Shown: positions 37,100 to 45,896, counted from the stretch's first letter. The stretch: DNA of 64,000 nucleotides from Pseudobdellovibrionaceae bacterium (GCA_021463345.1 JAJTYM010000001.1:1-64000), one strand, 5' to 3'. Program-made: numbers and translations. Notes: a model not told the origin generated them from the letters alone.

Positions 37100-38743
37100 G
37101 TGCTGGCGAGCAAAAAAGCCGAAGCCAAATTCTTTTTCACCGACGAGTCGACCGGCGAACGGTTCGATCTGTTCGATGAACGCGTCGTCGGGCGCACGCA
37201 AGGCGACTTCCAGTTCCCGCAAGACCCGCGAATGAGCGGCAAACACGGCAAGTTCATCGTCGACGACGGCGGCGTGCGAGTCGAAGACATCGGCTCGCGC
37301 AACGGCATCCTGGTCAACGGCAAGAAGATCGCGGCGGGCGCGCCCACCCGCGTCCTGCCAGGCGACATGGTCGAGATGGGCAATCACACGTTCTGCATCG
37401 GCCGCGGCGGCGACGTGCCGATCGGCTCGATCTCCAAAGTCCGCGAGGAGACCTCGACCGAGGTGTTGACGCGCGCGCCGGACGGCCATCTCAAGCCCGT
37501 CCGCTCGCCCGCCGAAACGCCGGGCAAACCGAAGCCCGTCAAGGCGCCTGGCCCGGCCCCGGTGATGAACCTCGAGGACTTCAGCTCCCCGATCCACGAA
37601 CCGACGAAAAAGCCAAAGAGCGGCCCACCCAAGGAGACCGCGCCCTCGGACGGCCCGCAGGTCGAGGAGATCGCGACGGAACCGTCGAGATTCGAGGCCG
37701 ATCACTCTTCATCCGCGCACCCCGCGGTCCTCGGCATGCTCGCCGCGTTCAGCGCCCTCTTCTTGGCGATGACGGCCACGGGCGTTCACCCCGTGCGGCC
37801 GATGTTCATGGACGTCGTGCGCTGGGGAGCCAACTACGGCCCGGAGACGACGCACGGCGAATGGTGGCGCCTGATCTCATCGGCGTTCATCCATGCCGGC
37901 CTCGTGCAACTGGTCGCGAGTTGCGTCGCCTTCTGGCAGGTCGCGAACATCCTCGTCGGGCGCCTCGGCGCGGCCGGCGTCCTCGCCGCCTTTTTCAGCG
38001 CGCAGGCCGCCGGCGCTTTGACGTTCGTCGCCCTCCAGCCCGACCAGGCCGGTTACGGCGCGATGCATGGGGTGGTCGGGTTGTTCGGCGCGCTCGCCGT
38101 CATGTTCCTGCGCGACCGCGCGACCCTCGACTCCAGCACGCGCTCCGCGCTGTGGGCGGCGGCGGCCGTGCTTTTCGCCGCGAACCTGGGAACGAGCCTG
38201 CGCGGCGTCGCCGACACGCCCGGTCTCGCTCTCGCGTTCGCCATGGGCGGCGTGATCGAAGGCGCGATGCGCGCCCTGCGGCCGGCCGTCGCGATCACGG
38301 CCGTCCTCGCCCCGATCCTCCTGATTGCGAACACGATCCCGCCGGTCCAGGACCACGCCAAGGACGCGCGCGCCGTGGTCGAAGCGTTCCTGCCGATCGC
38401 CGAGCGTTACGACCGCATCCGCGCCCGCGCCAAAGCCGGCCAAGCCTCGCCGCTCGAAATGGTGACCACGATCAACAACGACTTCCTCCCGGCGGTGCGC
38501 GGCCTGCGGGAGCGGTTGGAAAAGCTGCCGAAACTCGACGACGAACGGCAAAGCGCCGTGGAAAGCCTCAAAGCCTCGTTCGCCGCGTGGGAGCGCGCTT
38601 GGGCGCTGCAGGCGCAGGGCCTGGCGGCGAACGACTCGCTCCTCCTCAAGGACGCCCGCGAGCTCGAAGCCGCTGGCTTCAACCATCTTGAAGCCAGCGC
38701 CAGGACCCTCGAACGGTGGAAGATGCGCCCGGCGCGCTATTGA
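37100..38743 (+). CDS. FHA domain fused to a rhomboid-like membrane domain lacking catalytic residues
   Basis: A 547-aa protein. Residues about 12-100 are an FHA domain (VVGRTQGDFQFP, MSGKHGKFIV, DIGSRNGILVNG), which binds phosphothreonine. A Pro/Lys linker follows (130-205). Then come about six membrane segments with rhomboid traits: GEWWRLISSAFIHAGLVQLV, and FVALQPDQAGYGAMHGVVGL near 310-330. The family GxSG motif is GAMHG, so the catalytic Ser is missing. The TM6 His is also absent (LALAFAMGGVIEG). It is therefore a predicted pseudoprotease. The last 115 residues are helical and soluble. The GTG start has GGAAAGG upstream. It begins an operon with the protease at 38758 and the FHA membrane protein at 40071. 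Confidence 0.88.
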   Translation: MLASKKAEAKFFFTDESTGERFDLFDERVVGRTQGDFQFPQDPRMSGKHGKFIVDDGGVRVEDIGSRNGILVNGKKIAAGAPTRVLPGDMVEMGNHTFCIGRGGDVPIGSISKVREETSTEVLTRAPDGHLKPVRSPAETPGKPKPVKAPGPAPVMNLEDFSSPIHEPTKKPKSGPPKETAPSDGPQVEEIATEPSRFEADHSSSAHPAVLGMLAAFSALFLAMTATGVHPVRPMFMDVVRWGANYGPETTHGEWWRLISSAFIHAGLVQLVASCVAFWQVANILVGRLGAAGVLAAFFSAQAAGALTFVALQPDQAGYGAMHGVVGLFGALAVMFLRDRATLDSSTRSALWAAAAVLFAANLGTSLRGVADTPGLALAFAMGGVIEGAMRALRPAVAITAVLAPILLIANTIPPVQDHAKDARAVVEAFLPIAERYDRIRARAKAGQASPLEMVTTINNDFLPAVRGLRERLEKLPKLDDERQSAVESLKASFAAWERAWALQAQGLAANDSLLLKDARELEAAGFNHLEASARTLERWKMRPARY

Positions 38744-38757
38744 TGCACGGAGGACGA

Positions 38758-40074
38758 ATGCTCGCGCGGCTCGGTTTCCTATTCGCCTTTTCCGTTTCCA
38801 CGGCCGTCTCGGCGCAAGCGCCCGAATCGCCGGCGCTCCCGGCCCTTTCCTCACCGGGCCACGCCGTCTACCAGAAGGTCGGGCCCATGGTCTTCAAAGT
38901 CAAAACGGCGATCAGCGCGGACTCGCCGAAAGCCTCGTACGGCACCGGTTTCGCCGTGGCGGCCAAGGGCCTGCTGGTCACCAACTACCACGTCGTCGCC
39001 GACGCCGTCTTACAGCCACGCCAGAACAAGATCTTCGTCGTCATGGACAAAGAGTCCGTCCCGGCGCGGATTCTCGGGATCGACGTGCTCCGCGACCTCG
39101 CGCTCCTCAAAATCGACCGCGAATTCCCGAAGTTCCTGCGTTTCGCGTCCGGGGCGCCCCGCCAGGGCGAGCCGATCTACTCGATCGGCGAACCAGAGGA
39201 TCTCAACATGGCGATCGTCGTCGGCACCTACAACGGGGAACTCCGCTACGGCGCCTACGCCATGATCCACATGTCGTCGCCGATCAACTCCGGAATGAGC
39301 GGCGGGCCGACCGTCAATTCGCGCGCCGAGATCGTGGGCGTGAACGTCTCCAAGAACGCGTTCTCCGACAGTTTGTCCTTCGCCGTCCCCGCCCGCTTCG
39401 CCCGCGAGCTGCTCGAGAAAGGGCGTGGCAGAGAAACCCCCGGAACCGGCGAGCTCCTCGAAGAGATGGGCGGGCAGCTCCACGCCGTCCAGGACGAACT
39501 CGCGGCGGACTACCTCGCCGCCGCCGCCGGCGCGCAATCCTTCGGCGCCTGGCGGCTGGCGCGCGCCTCGTCCCTTCTCAAATGCTGGTCCCAGAAAGAG
39601 GAGGACGAAGGCGACGGGAAGTACGAGTCGACCCGCCAAAGCTGCCAGTTGCCGCACTCGAGCTACGTCAGCAACCGGCTCCACTCGGGAACCTACTCCA
39701 TCGAGCTCGACGCCATCGACGGGCGGCGGCTCAAGCCGCTGCCGTTTTTCACGCTCCTCAACTCGCGCTTCGGCAACGACGCCCGGCCAACCGACGGCCT
39801 CGTCCTCTTCGGCGAGCCCGGGCCGCAGCTGCTGACCCGCCAATTCTGCTTCTCCCGGATCGCCGCCAACCGAGCGGGGCTGAAATTCAAAGTCGCCTAT
39901 TGCAGCCGCGGGTACGTCAAGTTCGAGGGCCTTCGCGACGCTTCGATCTCGGCGGCGTCGCTCACGCCGCCGCCGCACGGCCTCCTCTTGCAGCTGGACC
40001 TGCGGGGCTTCTCCGTCAGCAACATCAAGAAGATCCTCGACGCGACCCTCAACTCCATCGGGACCGGGACATGA
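38758..40074 (+). CDS. Secreted trypsin-like serine protease without PDZ domain
   Basis: Exported protease of 438 aa. A signal peptide ends AVSAQ. The chymotrypsin-like catalytic triad is visible: His in TNYHVVA near 78, Asp in DVLRDLALLKI near 113 and Ser in NSGMSGGPTVN near 180. This resembles the DegP/HtrA protease domain, but no PDZ domain follows. Instead there is a Cys-containing C-terminal half (about 240-438) of unknown fold, ending LSVSNIKKILDATLNS in part. ATG 38758 has GGAGG four to five bases upstream. The stop overlaps the next gene as ATGA. Context suggests it works with the two FHA membrane proteins in an envelope signalling or quality-control route. Confidence 0.88.
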   Translation: MLARLGFLFAFSVSTAVSAQAPESPALPALSSPGHAVYQKVGPMVFKVKTAISADSPKASYGTGFAVAAKGLLVTNYHVVADAVLQPRQNKIFVVMDKESVPARILGIDVLRDLALLKIDREFPKFLRFASGAPRQGEPIYSIGEPEDLNMAIVVGTYNGELRYGAYAMIHMSSPINSGMSGGPTVNSRAEIVGVNVSKNAFSDSLSFAVPARFARELLEKGRGRETPGTGELLEEMGGQLHAVQDELAADYLAAAAGAQSFGAWRLARASSLLKCWSQKEEDEGDGKYESTRQSCQLPHSSYVSNRLHSGTYSIELDAIDGRRLKPLPFFTLLNSRFGNDARPTDGLVLFGEPGPQLLTRQFCFSRIAANRAGLKFKVAYCSRGYVKFEGLRDASISAASLTPPPHGLLLQLDLRGFSVSNIKKILDATLNSIGTGT

Positions 40075-41069
40075 TCTACGTCAAAGTTTACGGCCGTGGG
40101 AACGCCGGGCCCGAAACCCACAGGCTCGAATCCTTCCCTTCCGCGATCGGGCGGGCGCTGGACAACGCGATCATCGTGAACGACAAGAGCGTCTCGGCCA
40201 AGCACGCGGTCGTGGAGCGGACCTCCGGCGGCTACGCCCTCCGCGACCTCGGCAGCACCAACGGGATCTCCGAGAACGGTAAACGGGCCGAGACGATCGA
40301 TCTCAGGCAGACCAAATCCGTGCGGATCGGCAACGTCTGGTTCGAATTCTCGAACTCGGAGGACCCGGTCGAGGAAACCGTCCGCGTCGACATCCATGAG
40401 CTCGCGAGCGGCGGCTCCTGGCCCCACGCCAAGGGTTGGCTCGTCTGCGGAGGCCTGGTCCTCACGGCGCTCCTCGTGCGCTACCTCGATTACGCGTTCC
40501 TGCGGGTGAGCTTCACGGCCCACGCCTTGCTGACCAAGTCCCTGAGTTTCGTGATGGCGGCGGCCGGCCTGGCCGCCGCCGCCGCGGTGTTCTCGAAAGT
40601 CCATAGGCGGCGCTATCAGTTCTACCCGCTCTTCGCGACCGTCCTCGGGTTCTCGATCGTCGGAGACCTGCACTTCACCCTCTTCAACCTGGTCGCGTTC
40701 AACCTGAACAGTCCGCTCGCCGCCAAAGTCCTCGACGAATTCGTCGGCGGCGCCGTGGTTTTCACGGGCGGCCTCTTGCTCGGTAAACTCCTCTTCCCCG
40801 AAACCCCGCCGCGCCGGCGGGCCGCTTTCATCCTGACCGGGATCGTCGCGGTCACGGGCGCGACCTACGGCCTGCGAGCCGTCAACGAACGCGCCCAAAT
40901 CCCCGACATCGACACCACTCTCGCTCTCCCCCTGCGCTCTTTCCCTCCCGAAGAACACGGCCTCGACCGGCTCGACGCGGAGATCGACACGCTCGAGACG
41001 AGCATCGCCGAGGCCAGGCGGGAGATCCTGAAAAAAGAAGCCGAACGCGGAAACGAATCGACCCGCTGA
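40071..41069 (+). CDS. FHA domain protein with about five membrane helices
   Basis: A 332-aa membrane protein. The N-terminal FHA domain (residues 2-95) has SAIGRALDNAIIVND, SVSAKHAVVE and LGSTNGISENG. Membrane segments follow near 120-138, 155-175, 185-215, 220-245 and 258-275. A C-terminal coiled coil (LDRLDAEIDTLETSIAEARR) closes the protein. The cytoplasmic FHA domain should read Thr phosphorylation, and the coiled coil may mediate oligomerisation. No kinase gene is in the window. Translation is coupled to the protease gene through ATGA. The membrane domain is not one I recognise. Confidence 0.85.
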   Translation: MIYVKVYGRGNAGPETHRLESFPSAIGRALDNAIIVNDKSVSAKHAVVERTSGGYALRDLGSTNGISENGKRAETIDLRQTKSVRIGNVWFEFSNSEDPVEETVRVDIHELASGGSWPHAKGWLVCGGLVLTALLVRYLDYAFLRVSFTAHALLTKSLSFVMAAAGLAAAAAVFSKVHRRRYQFYPLFATVLGFSIVGDLHFTLFNLVAFNLNSPLAAKVLDEFVGGAVVFTGGLLLGKLLFPETPPRRRAAFILTGIVAVTGATYGLRAVNERAQIPDIDTTLALPLRSFPPEEHGLDRLDAEIDTLETSIAEARREILKKEAERGNESTR

Positions 41070-41305
41070 CGCGCGCGCCGCGCTACGCCCTGACGACACC
41101 GCTCATCAAACATGACGATGATCCGACACTTCCCGCGCATCAACCCGGGTTCGCGACCCTTCGACGCGCATCGACCTCTGTCGAACTTCTGGCCGAGCTC
41201 GCCCGCATCGACAACCCACTCGAGCCCGAGCCCGCCACGCTCGACTCCACCTGGTCCGCCATTTGCTCTCTTCCCATGCGTCGCCAACGAATCCGGGGGG
41301 AATCC

Positions 41306-42286
41306 ATGGCAGCACTCAAGTCGGCTCAATTTCGTTTCATCTTGGGACTCATGTGTCTTACGGTCGTCGCGTTTCAAAACTGCTCGGACGTGAGCTTCAC
41401 TTCGGCGGCGCCCGCCACCCAGAAGGCCGGCGGCGATCTTGGTGACGGAACCGGCGGCCCCGGTGGCGGTCTCGGCGACGGCATCGTCCCGGACGACGAC
41501 GACATCAAGGACGTCATCGCGGACGAGAACGGCGACGACGCCCGCGACGACAAGCGCATCGGCCAGGTCTGCGGCGAGGAGAACACGGCGATCATCCATG
41601 ATTCGCTCCCCGTCGACGCGCAGGCTCCCGACCTGGTCCATCAAGGGGTCCGCGGCGGACGCGTCGTCGTCGAGCGCGCCGGCCGGCTCCTGATGGATGA
41701 CATCCGCGGCGGAAACGTCGCCGTCAAGCGGTCCGAACTCGTCACGCTTCTCCGCAACGTGCGCGGCGGCCACAACGCCATCGTCGGGCGCCTGATCGAT
41801 TCCATCGCCGACGTGCGCGGTGGCTTCAACCTGATCAACGCGCAAACGATCGGCCCGATCGCCAATTTCCACGGCGGCGCGATCCGCATCACCGTTCGCC
41901 GGGCCAGCGACCTGAGCGGCCTGCGCGCGGGCCACCTATGCGTCAATGCCCAATCGGCGGGCGTGGTCGACGACGTGCACGGCGGGAAACTGAGCTTCAT
42001 CGGGCGCGGCGAAAACGGCGTTCGCGGGACGGTCACGAGCTTCACCAACCTCCGCGGCGGCCAGATCGTGATCTCCGGGTTCGAATCGGATCGGATTGAA
42101 AACGCCCAGGGCGGCCAGATCGTGATCAAGAACGCGCGCGTCCGGTCCCTTAAAAACCTGCGCGGCGCGGTCTCGATCGAAAACAGCGTGATCGACTCCC
42201 TCGAAGACGTGAAGGGCGCGATCTTCTCCAAGAACTCGACGATCGGTTCGGTCGTGAATTCGAGCGCCGTGAGGAATCGCCCGTGA
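41306..42286 (+). CDS. Repeat lipoprotein, predicted beta-solenoid
   Basis: Exported lipoprotein of 326 aa. The signal peptide ends VVAFQNC, a lipobox in a style common in Bdellovibrio-like genomes. An acidic Gly/Asp linker follows (about 40-80). From about residue 115 to 320 there are eleven units of about 18 residues, each starting with a hydrophobic residue then RGG or HGG (for example VRGGRVVVERAGRLLMDD). Two units vary in length. The alternating pattern suggests a right-handed beta-helix like bactofilin or pectate-lyase folds. ATG 41306 has GGGGGGAA upstream. Function unknown; a surface structural or adhesive protein is plausible. Confidence 0.85.
   Translation: MAALKSAQFRFILGLMCLTVVAFQNCSDVSFTSAAPATQKAGGDLGDGTGGPGGGLGDGIVPDDDDIKDVIADENGDDARDDKRIGQVCGEENTAIIHDSLPVDAQAPDLVHQGVRGGRVVVERAGRLLMDDIRGGNVAVKRSELVTLLRNVRGGHNAIVGRLIDSIADVRGGFNLINAQTIGPIANFHGGAIRITVRRASDLSGLRAGHLCVNAQSAGVVDDVHGGKLSFIGRGENGVRGTVTSFTNLRGGQIVISGFESDRIENAQGGQIVIKNARVRSLKNLRGAVSIENSVIDSLEDVKGAIFSKNSTIGSVVNSSAVRNRP
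41648..42259 (+). repeat. Coding tandem repeat, 54-bp period
   Basis: Eleven in-frame units begin at 41648, 41702, 41759, 41813, 41867, 41921, 41975, 42050, 42104, 42158 and 42209. Most are 54 bp; one is 57, one is 75 (a seven-residue insertion) and the last two shorten to 51. DNA identity between units is low, so the repeat is old and kept at protein level. Confidence 0.85.
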
Positions 42287-42304
42287 CGCCCACGGCGACC
42301 GCTC

Positions 42305-44065
42305 TCAACGGATCTTCAGGTCGAACGGCAACCGGGCGTAAATGCCCGGCTTGAACGGAACGGTTGAAAGCCTTTCGCGCGCGCCCTCGAAAGGCGTGCC
42401 TTTGACGAGAGCGCGAGCGGTCTCGCCCGAAAGCATCTGCACGAGCTGTTTCACCGGGTCTTTGTCGCGAGGGTACAGGTCCAGGGAGTAATCGGAAACG
42501 CCGGCGAGTTCCGCCGCCTTCTTGACGGCCGAACCGAGCCCTCCGATCTCGTCGACGAGCTTGAGTTCCTTGGCGCGCAAGCCCGACCACACCCGCCCTT
42601 CGGCGAAAGTCGCCGGATCGGAACCCTCGCCGAGCTTGCGGCTCTCCCGCACGACGTCCACGAATCGGCCGTACACCCTCTCCACCCCCGACTGGATCTT
42701 CTCGCGCTCGAACTCCGTCATCTCCCGGTTCGAGTTCCCGATGTCGGCGTACGGGTGCGAAACGACGCGGTCGAAGCTCACCCCCAGCTTGTTGCGGAAG
42801 AAGTCCTCGGTATCGAAGAGGACCCCGAACACTCCGACCGAGCCCGTGAGGGTCCCCGCCTCGGCGAAAATGTAACGGGCGCCCGCGGCCATGTAGTACC
42901 CGCCGCTCGCCGCGACGTCGCCCATCGACGCCACGACCGGGAGGTCCTTGTCGGCGACCGAAAGCTCGCGCCAAATGACGTCCGACGCGAGCGCGTCGCC
43001 GCCGGGGCTGTTGATTCGCACGACGATCGCTTTCACTTTCTCGTCGGAACGCGCCTCGTCGAGCGCCTCGACGAAAGCTTTGGAGCCGATCGAACGGCGG
43101 TCGCCGCTTCCCGGCACGATCTCGCCCTCGGCGAAAATCACGGCGATCCTGTTTTGCGCGGACGCGGGCTTCCGCGGCTCGCGCAGCAGCTGGCCGGGCG
43201 TGGCATAGCGCGGGTCCTGACCGGCGCCGACGGTTCGTTCAGCGAGCAGGTCGAGCACTTCATCCTCGTAAGCGAGTTGGTGCACGAGTCCCTTATCGAG
43301 AGCGTCCTGCGCGGAGTTGACCTCCAAGCCGGCCGCCGCGCGGTCGACCGCGTCGTCATCGAGCTTGCCCGGGCGTCGGAACGCCTCGCGCGCGACGGCC
43401 CACAGGTCATCGACGAGCGTCTGGTTCTGCTGGCGGTTCTCTTCGCTCATTTTCTCGAACAGGAGCGGCTCGACGGCGGCTTTGAACTTCCCGGCGCGGA
43501 AAATCCGCGGCTGCATCTCCAGCTTCTGGAACAGGCCTTTCAGGAACGCCTCCCGGACCGCGAGCCCGTTGAGCTCGAGATCCCCCTGCGGCTGCAGGAA
43601 CACTCGCTCGGCGGCCGTCGCCAGGTAATATGACGCTTCGTCCATCCTCTCCCCGTAGGCGTAAACGAATTTCCCCCCGCTCGCGAAATCCTTGATCGCC
43701 CGGCGCAGGGCCTCGATCGACGCCCAACCCGCCTCGAATTCGCGCAACTGCAGGAACAAACCCTTGACGCGCGGATCGGCCTTGGCGAGCTCGAGCGCGC
43801 GGATGAGTTCGTAGAGACCCGTGCCTCGCTCATCCTCCGAAAACGGCGATCGGGAGAGGAAGTCGAAATCGAGCGGGCGCGCCTTTTCGACCAAGCGCCC
43901 GTGCAAGTCCAGGTGCAGAACCGACTTGTCCTCGATCGGCGCGAGCCCCGTCTGCGAAACCTTGAAAACCACGGCGAAGAAGATCGGGAGAGTCAGGAGC
44001 GCGGCGAGCGACCCCAGGAACATCCCGACGGCGGAAGCGGCGATCTGCTTGAAGAACTGTCTCAT
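42305..44065 (-). CDS. sppA: Signal peptide peptidase SppA, 67-kDa type
   Basis: Inner-membrane serine protease that digests cleaved signal peptides, 586 aa with two tandem ClpP-like domains. A membrane helix lies near residues 8-32. The catalytic Lys is in AGKFKAAVEP (about residue 195, first domain) and the catalytic Ser in GDVAASGGYYMA (about residue 387, second domain), as in E. coli SppA. I placed the start at ATG 44065; an upstream in-frame ATG adds eight residues. A TATGCT box eight bases before the ATG, with TGGCCA upstream, would give an almost leaderless mRNA. It is divergent from the MORN lipoprotein. Confidence 0.95.
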   Translation of the reverse strand: MRQFFKQIAASAVGMFLGSLAALLTLPIFFAVVFKVSQTGLAPIEDKSVLHLDLHGRLVEKARPLDFDFLSRSPFSEDERGTGLYELIRALELAKADPRVKGLFLQLREFEAGWASIEALRRAIKDFASGGKFVYAYGERMDEASYYLATAAERVFLQPQGDLELNGLAVREAFLKGLFQKLEMQPRIFRAGKFKAAVEPLLFEKMSEENRQQNQTLVDDLWAVAREAFRRPGKLDDDAVDRAAAGLEVNSAQDALDKGLVHQLAYEDEVLDLLAERTVGAGQDPRYATPGQLLREPRKPASAQNRIAVIFAEGEIVPGSGDRRSIGSKAFVEALDEARSDEKVKAIVVRINSPGGDALASDVIWRELSVADKDLPVVASMGDVAASGGYYMAAGARYIFAEAGTLTGSVGVFGVLFDTEDFFRNKLGVSFDRVVSHPYADIGNSNREMTEFEREKIQSGVERVYGRFVDVVRESRKLGEGSDPATFAEGRVWSGLRAKELKLVDEIGGLGSAVKKAAELAGVSDYSLDLYPRDKDPVKQLVQMLSGETARALVKGTPFEGARERLSTVPFKPGIYARLPFDLKIR

Positions 44066-44121
44066 ATCCGCAAAGCATAGGATCGACATTCCGAATTTGG
44101 CCAGATAAATTACCGGCGGAC
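44066..44121. promoter_or_regulatory. Divergent overlapping promoters, sppA and MORN gene
   Basis: Only 56 bp separate the two start codons. On plus: TCGACA (44083-44088), 17 bp, TAAATT (44106-44111), 10 bp to ATG 44122. On minus: TGGCCA (44103-44098), 18 bp, TATGCT (44079-44074), 8 bp to ATG 44065. Both would start transcription within about five bases of the start codon. The elements overlap, so the two promoters may compete. Confidence 0.4.
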
Positions 44122-44739
44122 ATGCGTCGGCTCCCCGTCTCCCTCATATCGCTCCTCGGCCTCGCCGCCGCCTGCGCGCACGCGCCGGGCGCCGCCCCCC
44201 CGATCACGACCGCGCGCCGAGGTGAGCTTATTTGCCGCGGCCCCGAGCTGGACGGCCGGCCCCACGGGCTCTGGGAATGCGTCAACCCGCGTAAAGTCGT
44301 GGTTTCTAAAATCCGCTACGAGGCGGGACGGCGCGACGGCGTCGCGGAACTGTTCTTCGATGACGGCTCCCCCGACACAGTGACCGGCTGGAAGGAAGGC
44401 GTGATGGAGGGCGAGTTCCGTTCGTACTTCCGGGCGGGCGGGCTGAACATCCGCTCCCATTACGCCCAAGGCCTGCTCGACGGCGAGCTCGTGGAATGGA
44501 ACGTGGACGGCACGATGGTCGCGCGGGCGAGCTACAAGATGGGCGTGCCTCACGGACTGAGCCAGGAGTGGCATCCGAACGGCAATCTCAAGTTCCACGG
44601 CACGTTCCTGAACGGCGTCCCCGTCGGCGTCGCCACCGAATGGGGCGAGAACGGCCGCATGCGACGGCGCACCGAATACGTGAACGGGCGCGCGAGCAAG
44701 GTGTGGACGTATTCGGCCGATGGCGGCCACCCCGAATGA
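44122..44739 (+). CDS. MORN-repeat (YwqK-like) lipoprotein
   Basis: Exported protein of 205 aa. The lipobox is LAAACAH. At least five MORN-like units follow (RRDGVAELFFDDGS, MEGEFRSYFRAGGL, LDGELVEWNVDGTM, PHGLSQEWHPNGNL, PVGVATEWGENGRM). These form beta-hairpin arrays of the type annotated as YwqK-like antitoxin, although no toxin gene lies nearby. A scaffold or binding role in the envelope is more likely. It is followed 47 bases later by the porin gene on the same strand. Confidence 0.88.
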   Translation: MRRLPVSLISLLGLAAACAHAPGAAPPITTARRGELICRGPELDGRPHGLWECVNPRKVVVSKIRYEAGRRDGVAELFFDDGSPDTVTGWKEGVMEGEFRSYFRAGGLNIRSHYAQGLLDGELVEWNVDGTMVARASYKMGVPHGLSQEWHPNGNLKFHGTFLNGVPVGVATEWGENGRMRRRTEYVNGRASKVWTYSADGGHPE

Positions 44740-44786
44740 GAAACGAAAACGGATCGAAACCCTGGCGTCTCCCGGAGGAACGTCGA

Positions 44787-45896
44787 ATGAAATTCGCCCT
44801 CGCCCTCGCCCTCGCGTTCGTCCCCCTCGCCGCGCCCGCCGCCGCTGACGGAACGTCGGTCACGCCTTGGCACGAGCGCATCACGCCCCATGGCGATCTT
44901 CGCGTCCGGGCGGAACGCACGGCCTCGCAAGGGGCTAAAACGAGGATCCGCAACCGGATACGCGCGCGCGCCGGATTCAACGCGAGGGTCAATGACGGCG
45001 TGAGCGCGACCGTGCGCCTGGCGACGGCCGCCAACACGACCGATTCCGCCATTTCTTCCGACCAGACGCTCGACGACGCCGCGGCAAAAAAAGCGTTCTG
45101 GCTCGACCAGGCGTACTTCGATTGGCAGGCCGCTCAGGACCTGGCTGTCGCCGGCGGGAAACTGCCGGTCCCTTATTGGAGCGCCGGCGACAGCGAACTG
45201 CTCTGGGACGGGGATTTAAACCTCGAGGGCGCCGCCGCCCGCTGGACGATGGACACGGAATCCCTGGACTGCTCCCTCACGGCCGGCGGCTACTGGATCG
45301 ACGAACGCGCCGATACCGCGGCCGACCCCGGGGTCGACCTGCTGCTCACCGGCGCGCAGGCCGTGGTCGCCTACAGAACCCGGCCGATCGACCTCTCGCT
45401 CGGCGTCGCTTATTACACGTTCGCCGGCCTCGGCGGATCCCCGTTCCAGGGCCGGGGAGCGCGCGGCAACCCGGCGAGCGCGGCCAACGCCGGTCATTAC
45501 CGCTCGGACTTCCTGCCGCTGGTGACGGCCCTCGAAATCGGCTGGAGCGACCCGCTCCTGCCCGTGAGACTCTTCGTCGAGCGCGCGGAAAACACCGCGA
45601 TCTCCGGCGATCGGGCGGCAGCGGCGGCCGGCTTGGTCATCGGCGCGCTGAAAGCCCCGGGCTCCTGGTCGCTCGCGTATTCGTACCAGGCGATCGAGCC
45701 GAGCGCCCTGGTCGGCGCCTTCAACGATTCCGACTTCGGCGCGGGCGCGGACGCCCGCTACCATAAAGCGCGCGCGTGGGCGCAAGCGGCCGACGGGGTC
45801 GTCGCGGCCCTCGCCGTGTATTCCGGCAAGACGGCCGCGACGGCGGAGCCGCGCGGCTACGATCGCGCTCAACTCGATTTCCTCTTCGAGTTCTAG
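44787..45896 (+). CDS. Porin-like outer-membrane beta-barrel protein
   Basis: Exported barrel protein of 369 aa. A signal peptide ends PAAADG. The sequence alternates hydrophobic and polar strands, starting ITPHGDLRVRAERTA with a periplasmic N-terminal turn, and it ends FLFEF with terminal phenylalanine. The organisation matches putative porins of the DUF-type seen in deltaproteobacterial lineages, about 16 strands. No substrate specificity motif is visible. ATG 44787 has GGAGG eight bases upstream. An earlier in-frame start would lie inside the MORN gene and lack a signal peptide. Confidence 0.85.
   Translation: MKFALALALAFVPLAAPAAADGTSVTPWHERITPHGDLRVRAERTASQGAKTRIRNRIRARAGFNARVNDGVSATVRLATAANTTDSAISSDQTLDDAAAKKAFWLDQAYFDWQAAQDLAVAGGKLPVPYWSAGDSELLWDGDLNLEGAAARWTMDTESLDCSLTAGGYWIDERADTAADPGVDLLLTGAQAVVAYRTRPIDLSLGVAYYTFAGLGGSPFQGRGARGNPASAANAGHYRSDFLPLVTALEIGWSDPLLPVRLFVERAENTAISGDRAAAAAGLVIGALKAPGSWSLAYSYQAIEPSALVGAFNDSDFGAGADARYHKARAWAQAADGVVAALAVYSGKTAATAEPRGYDRAQLDFLFEF

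Noticed and set aside
44122-44739. Toxin-antitoxin role for the YwqK-like MORN protein
   Set aside because: It is a lipoprotein by its signal peptide, and no toxin gene lies beside it.
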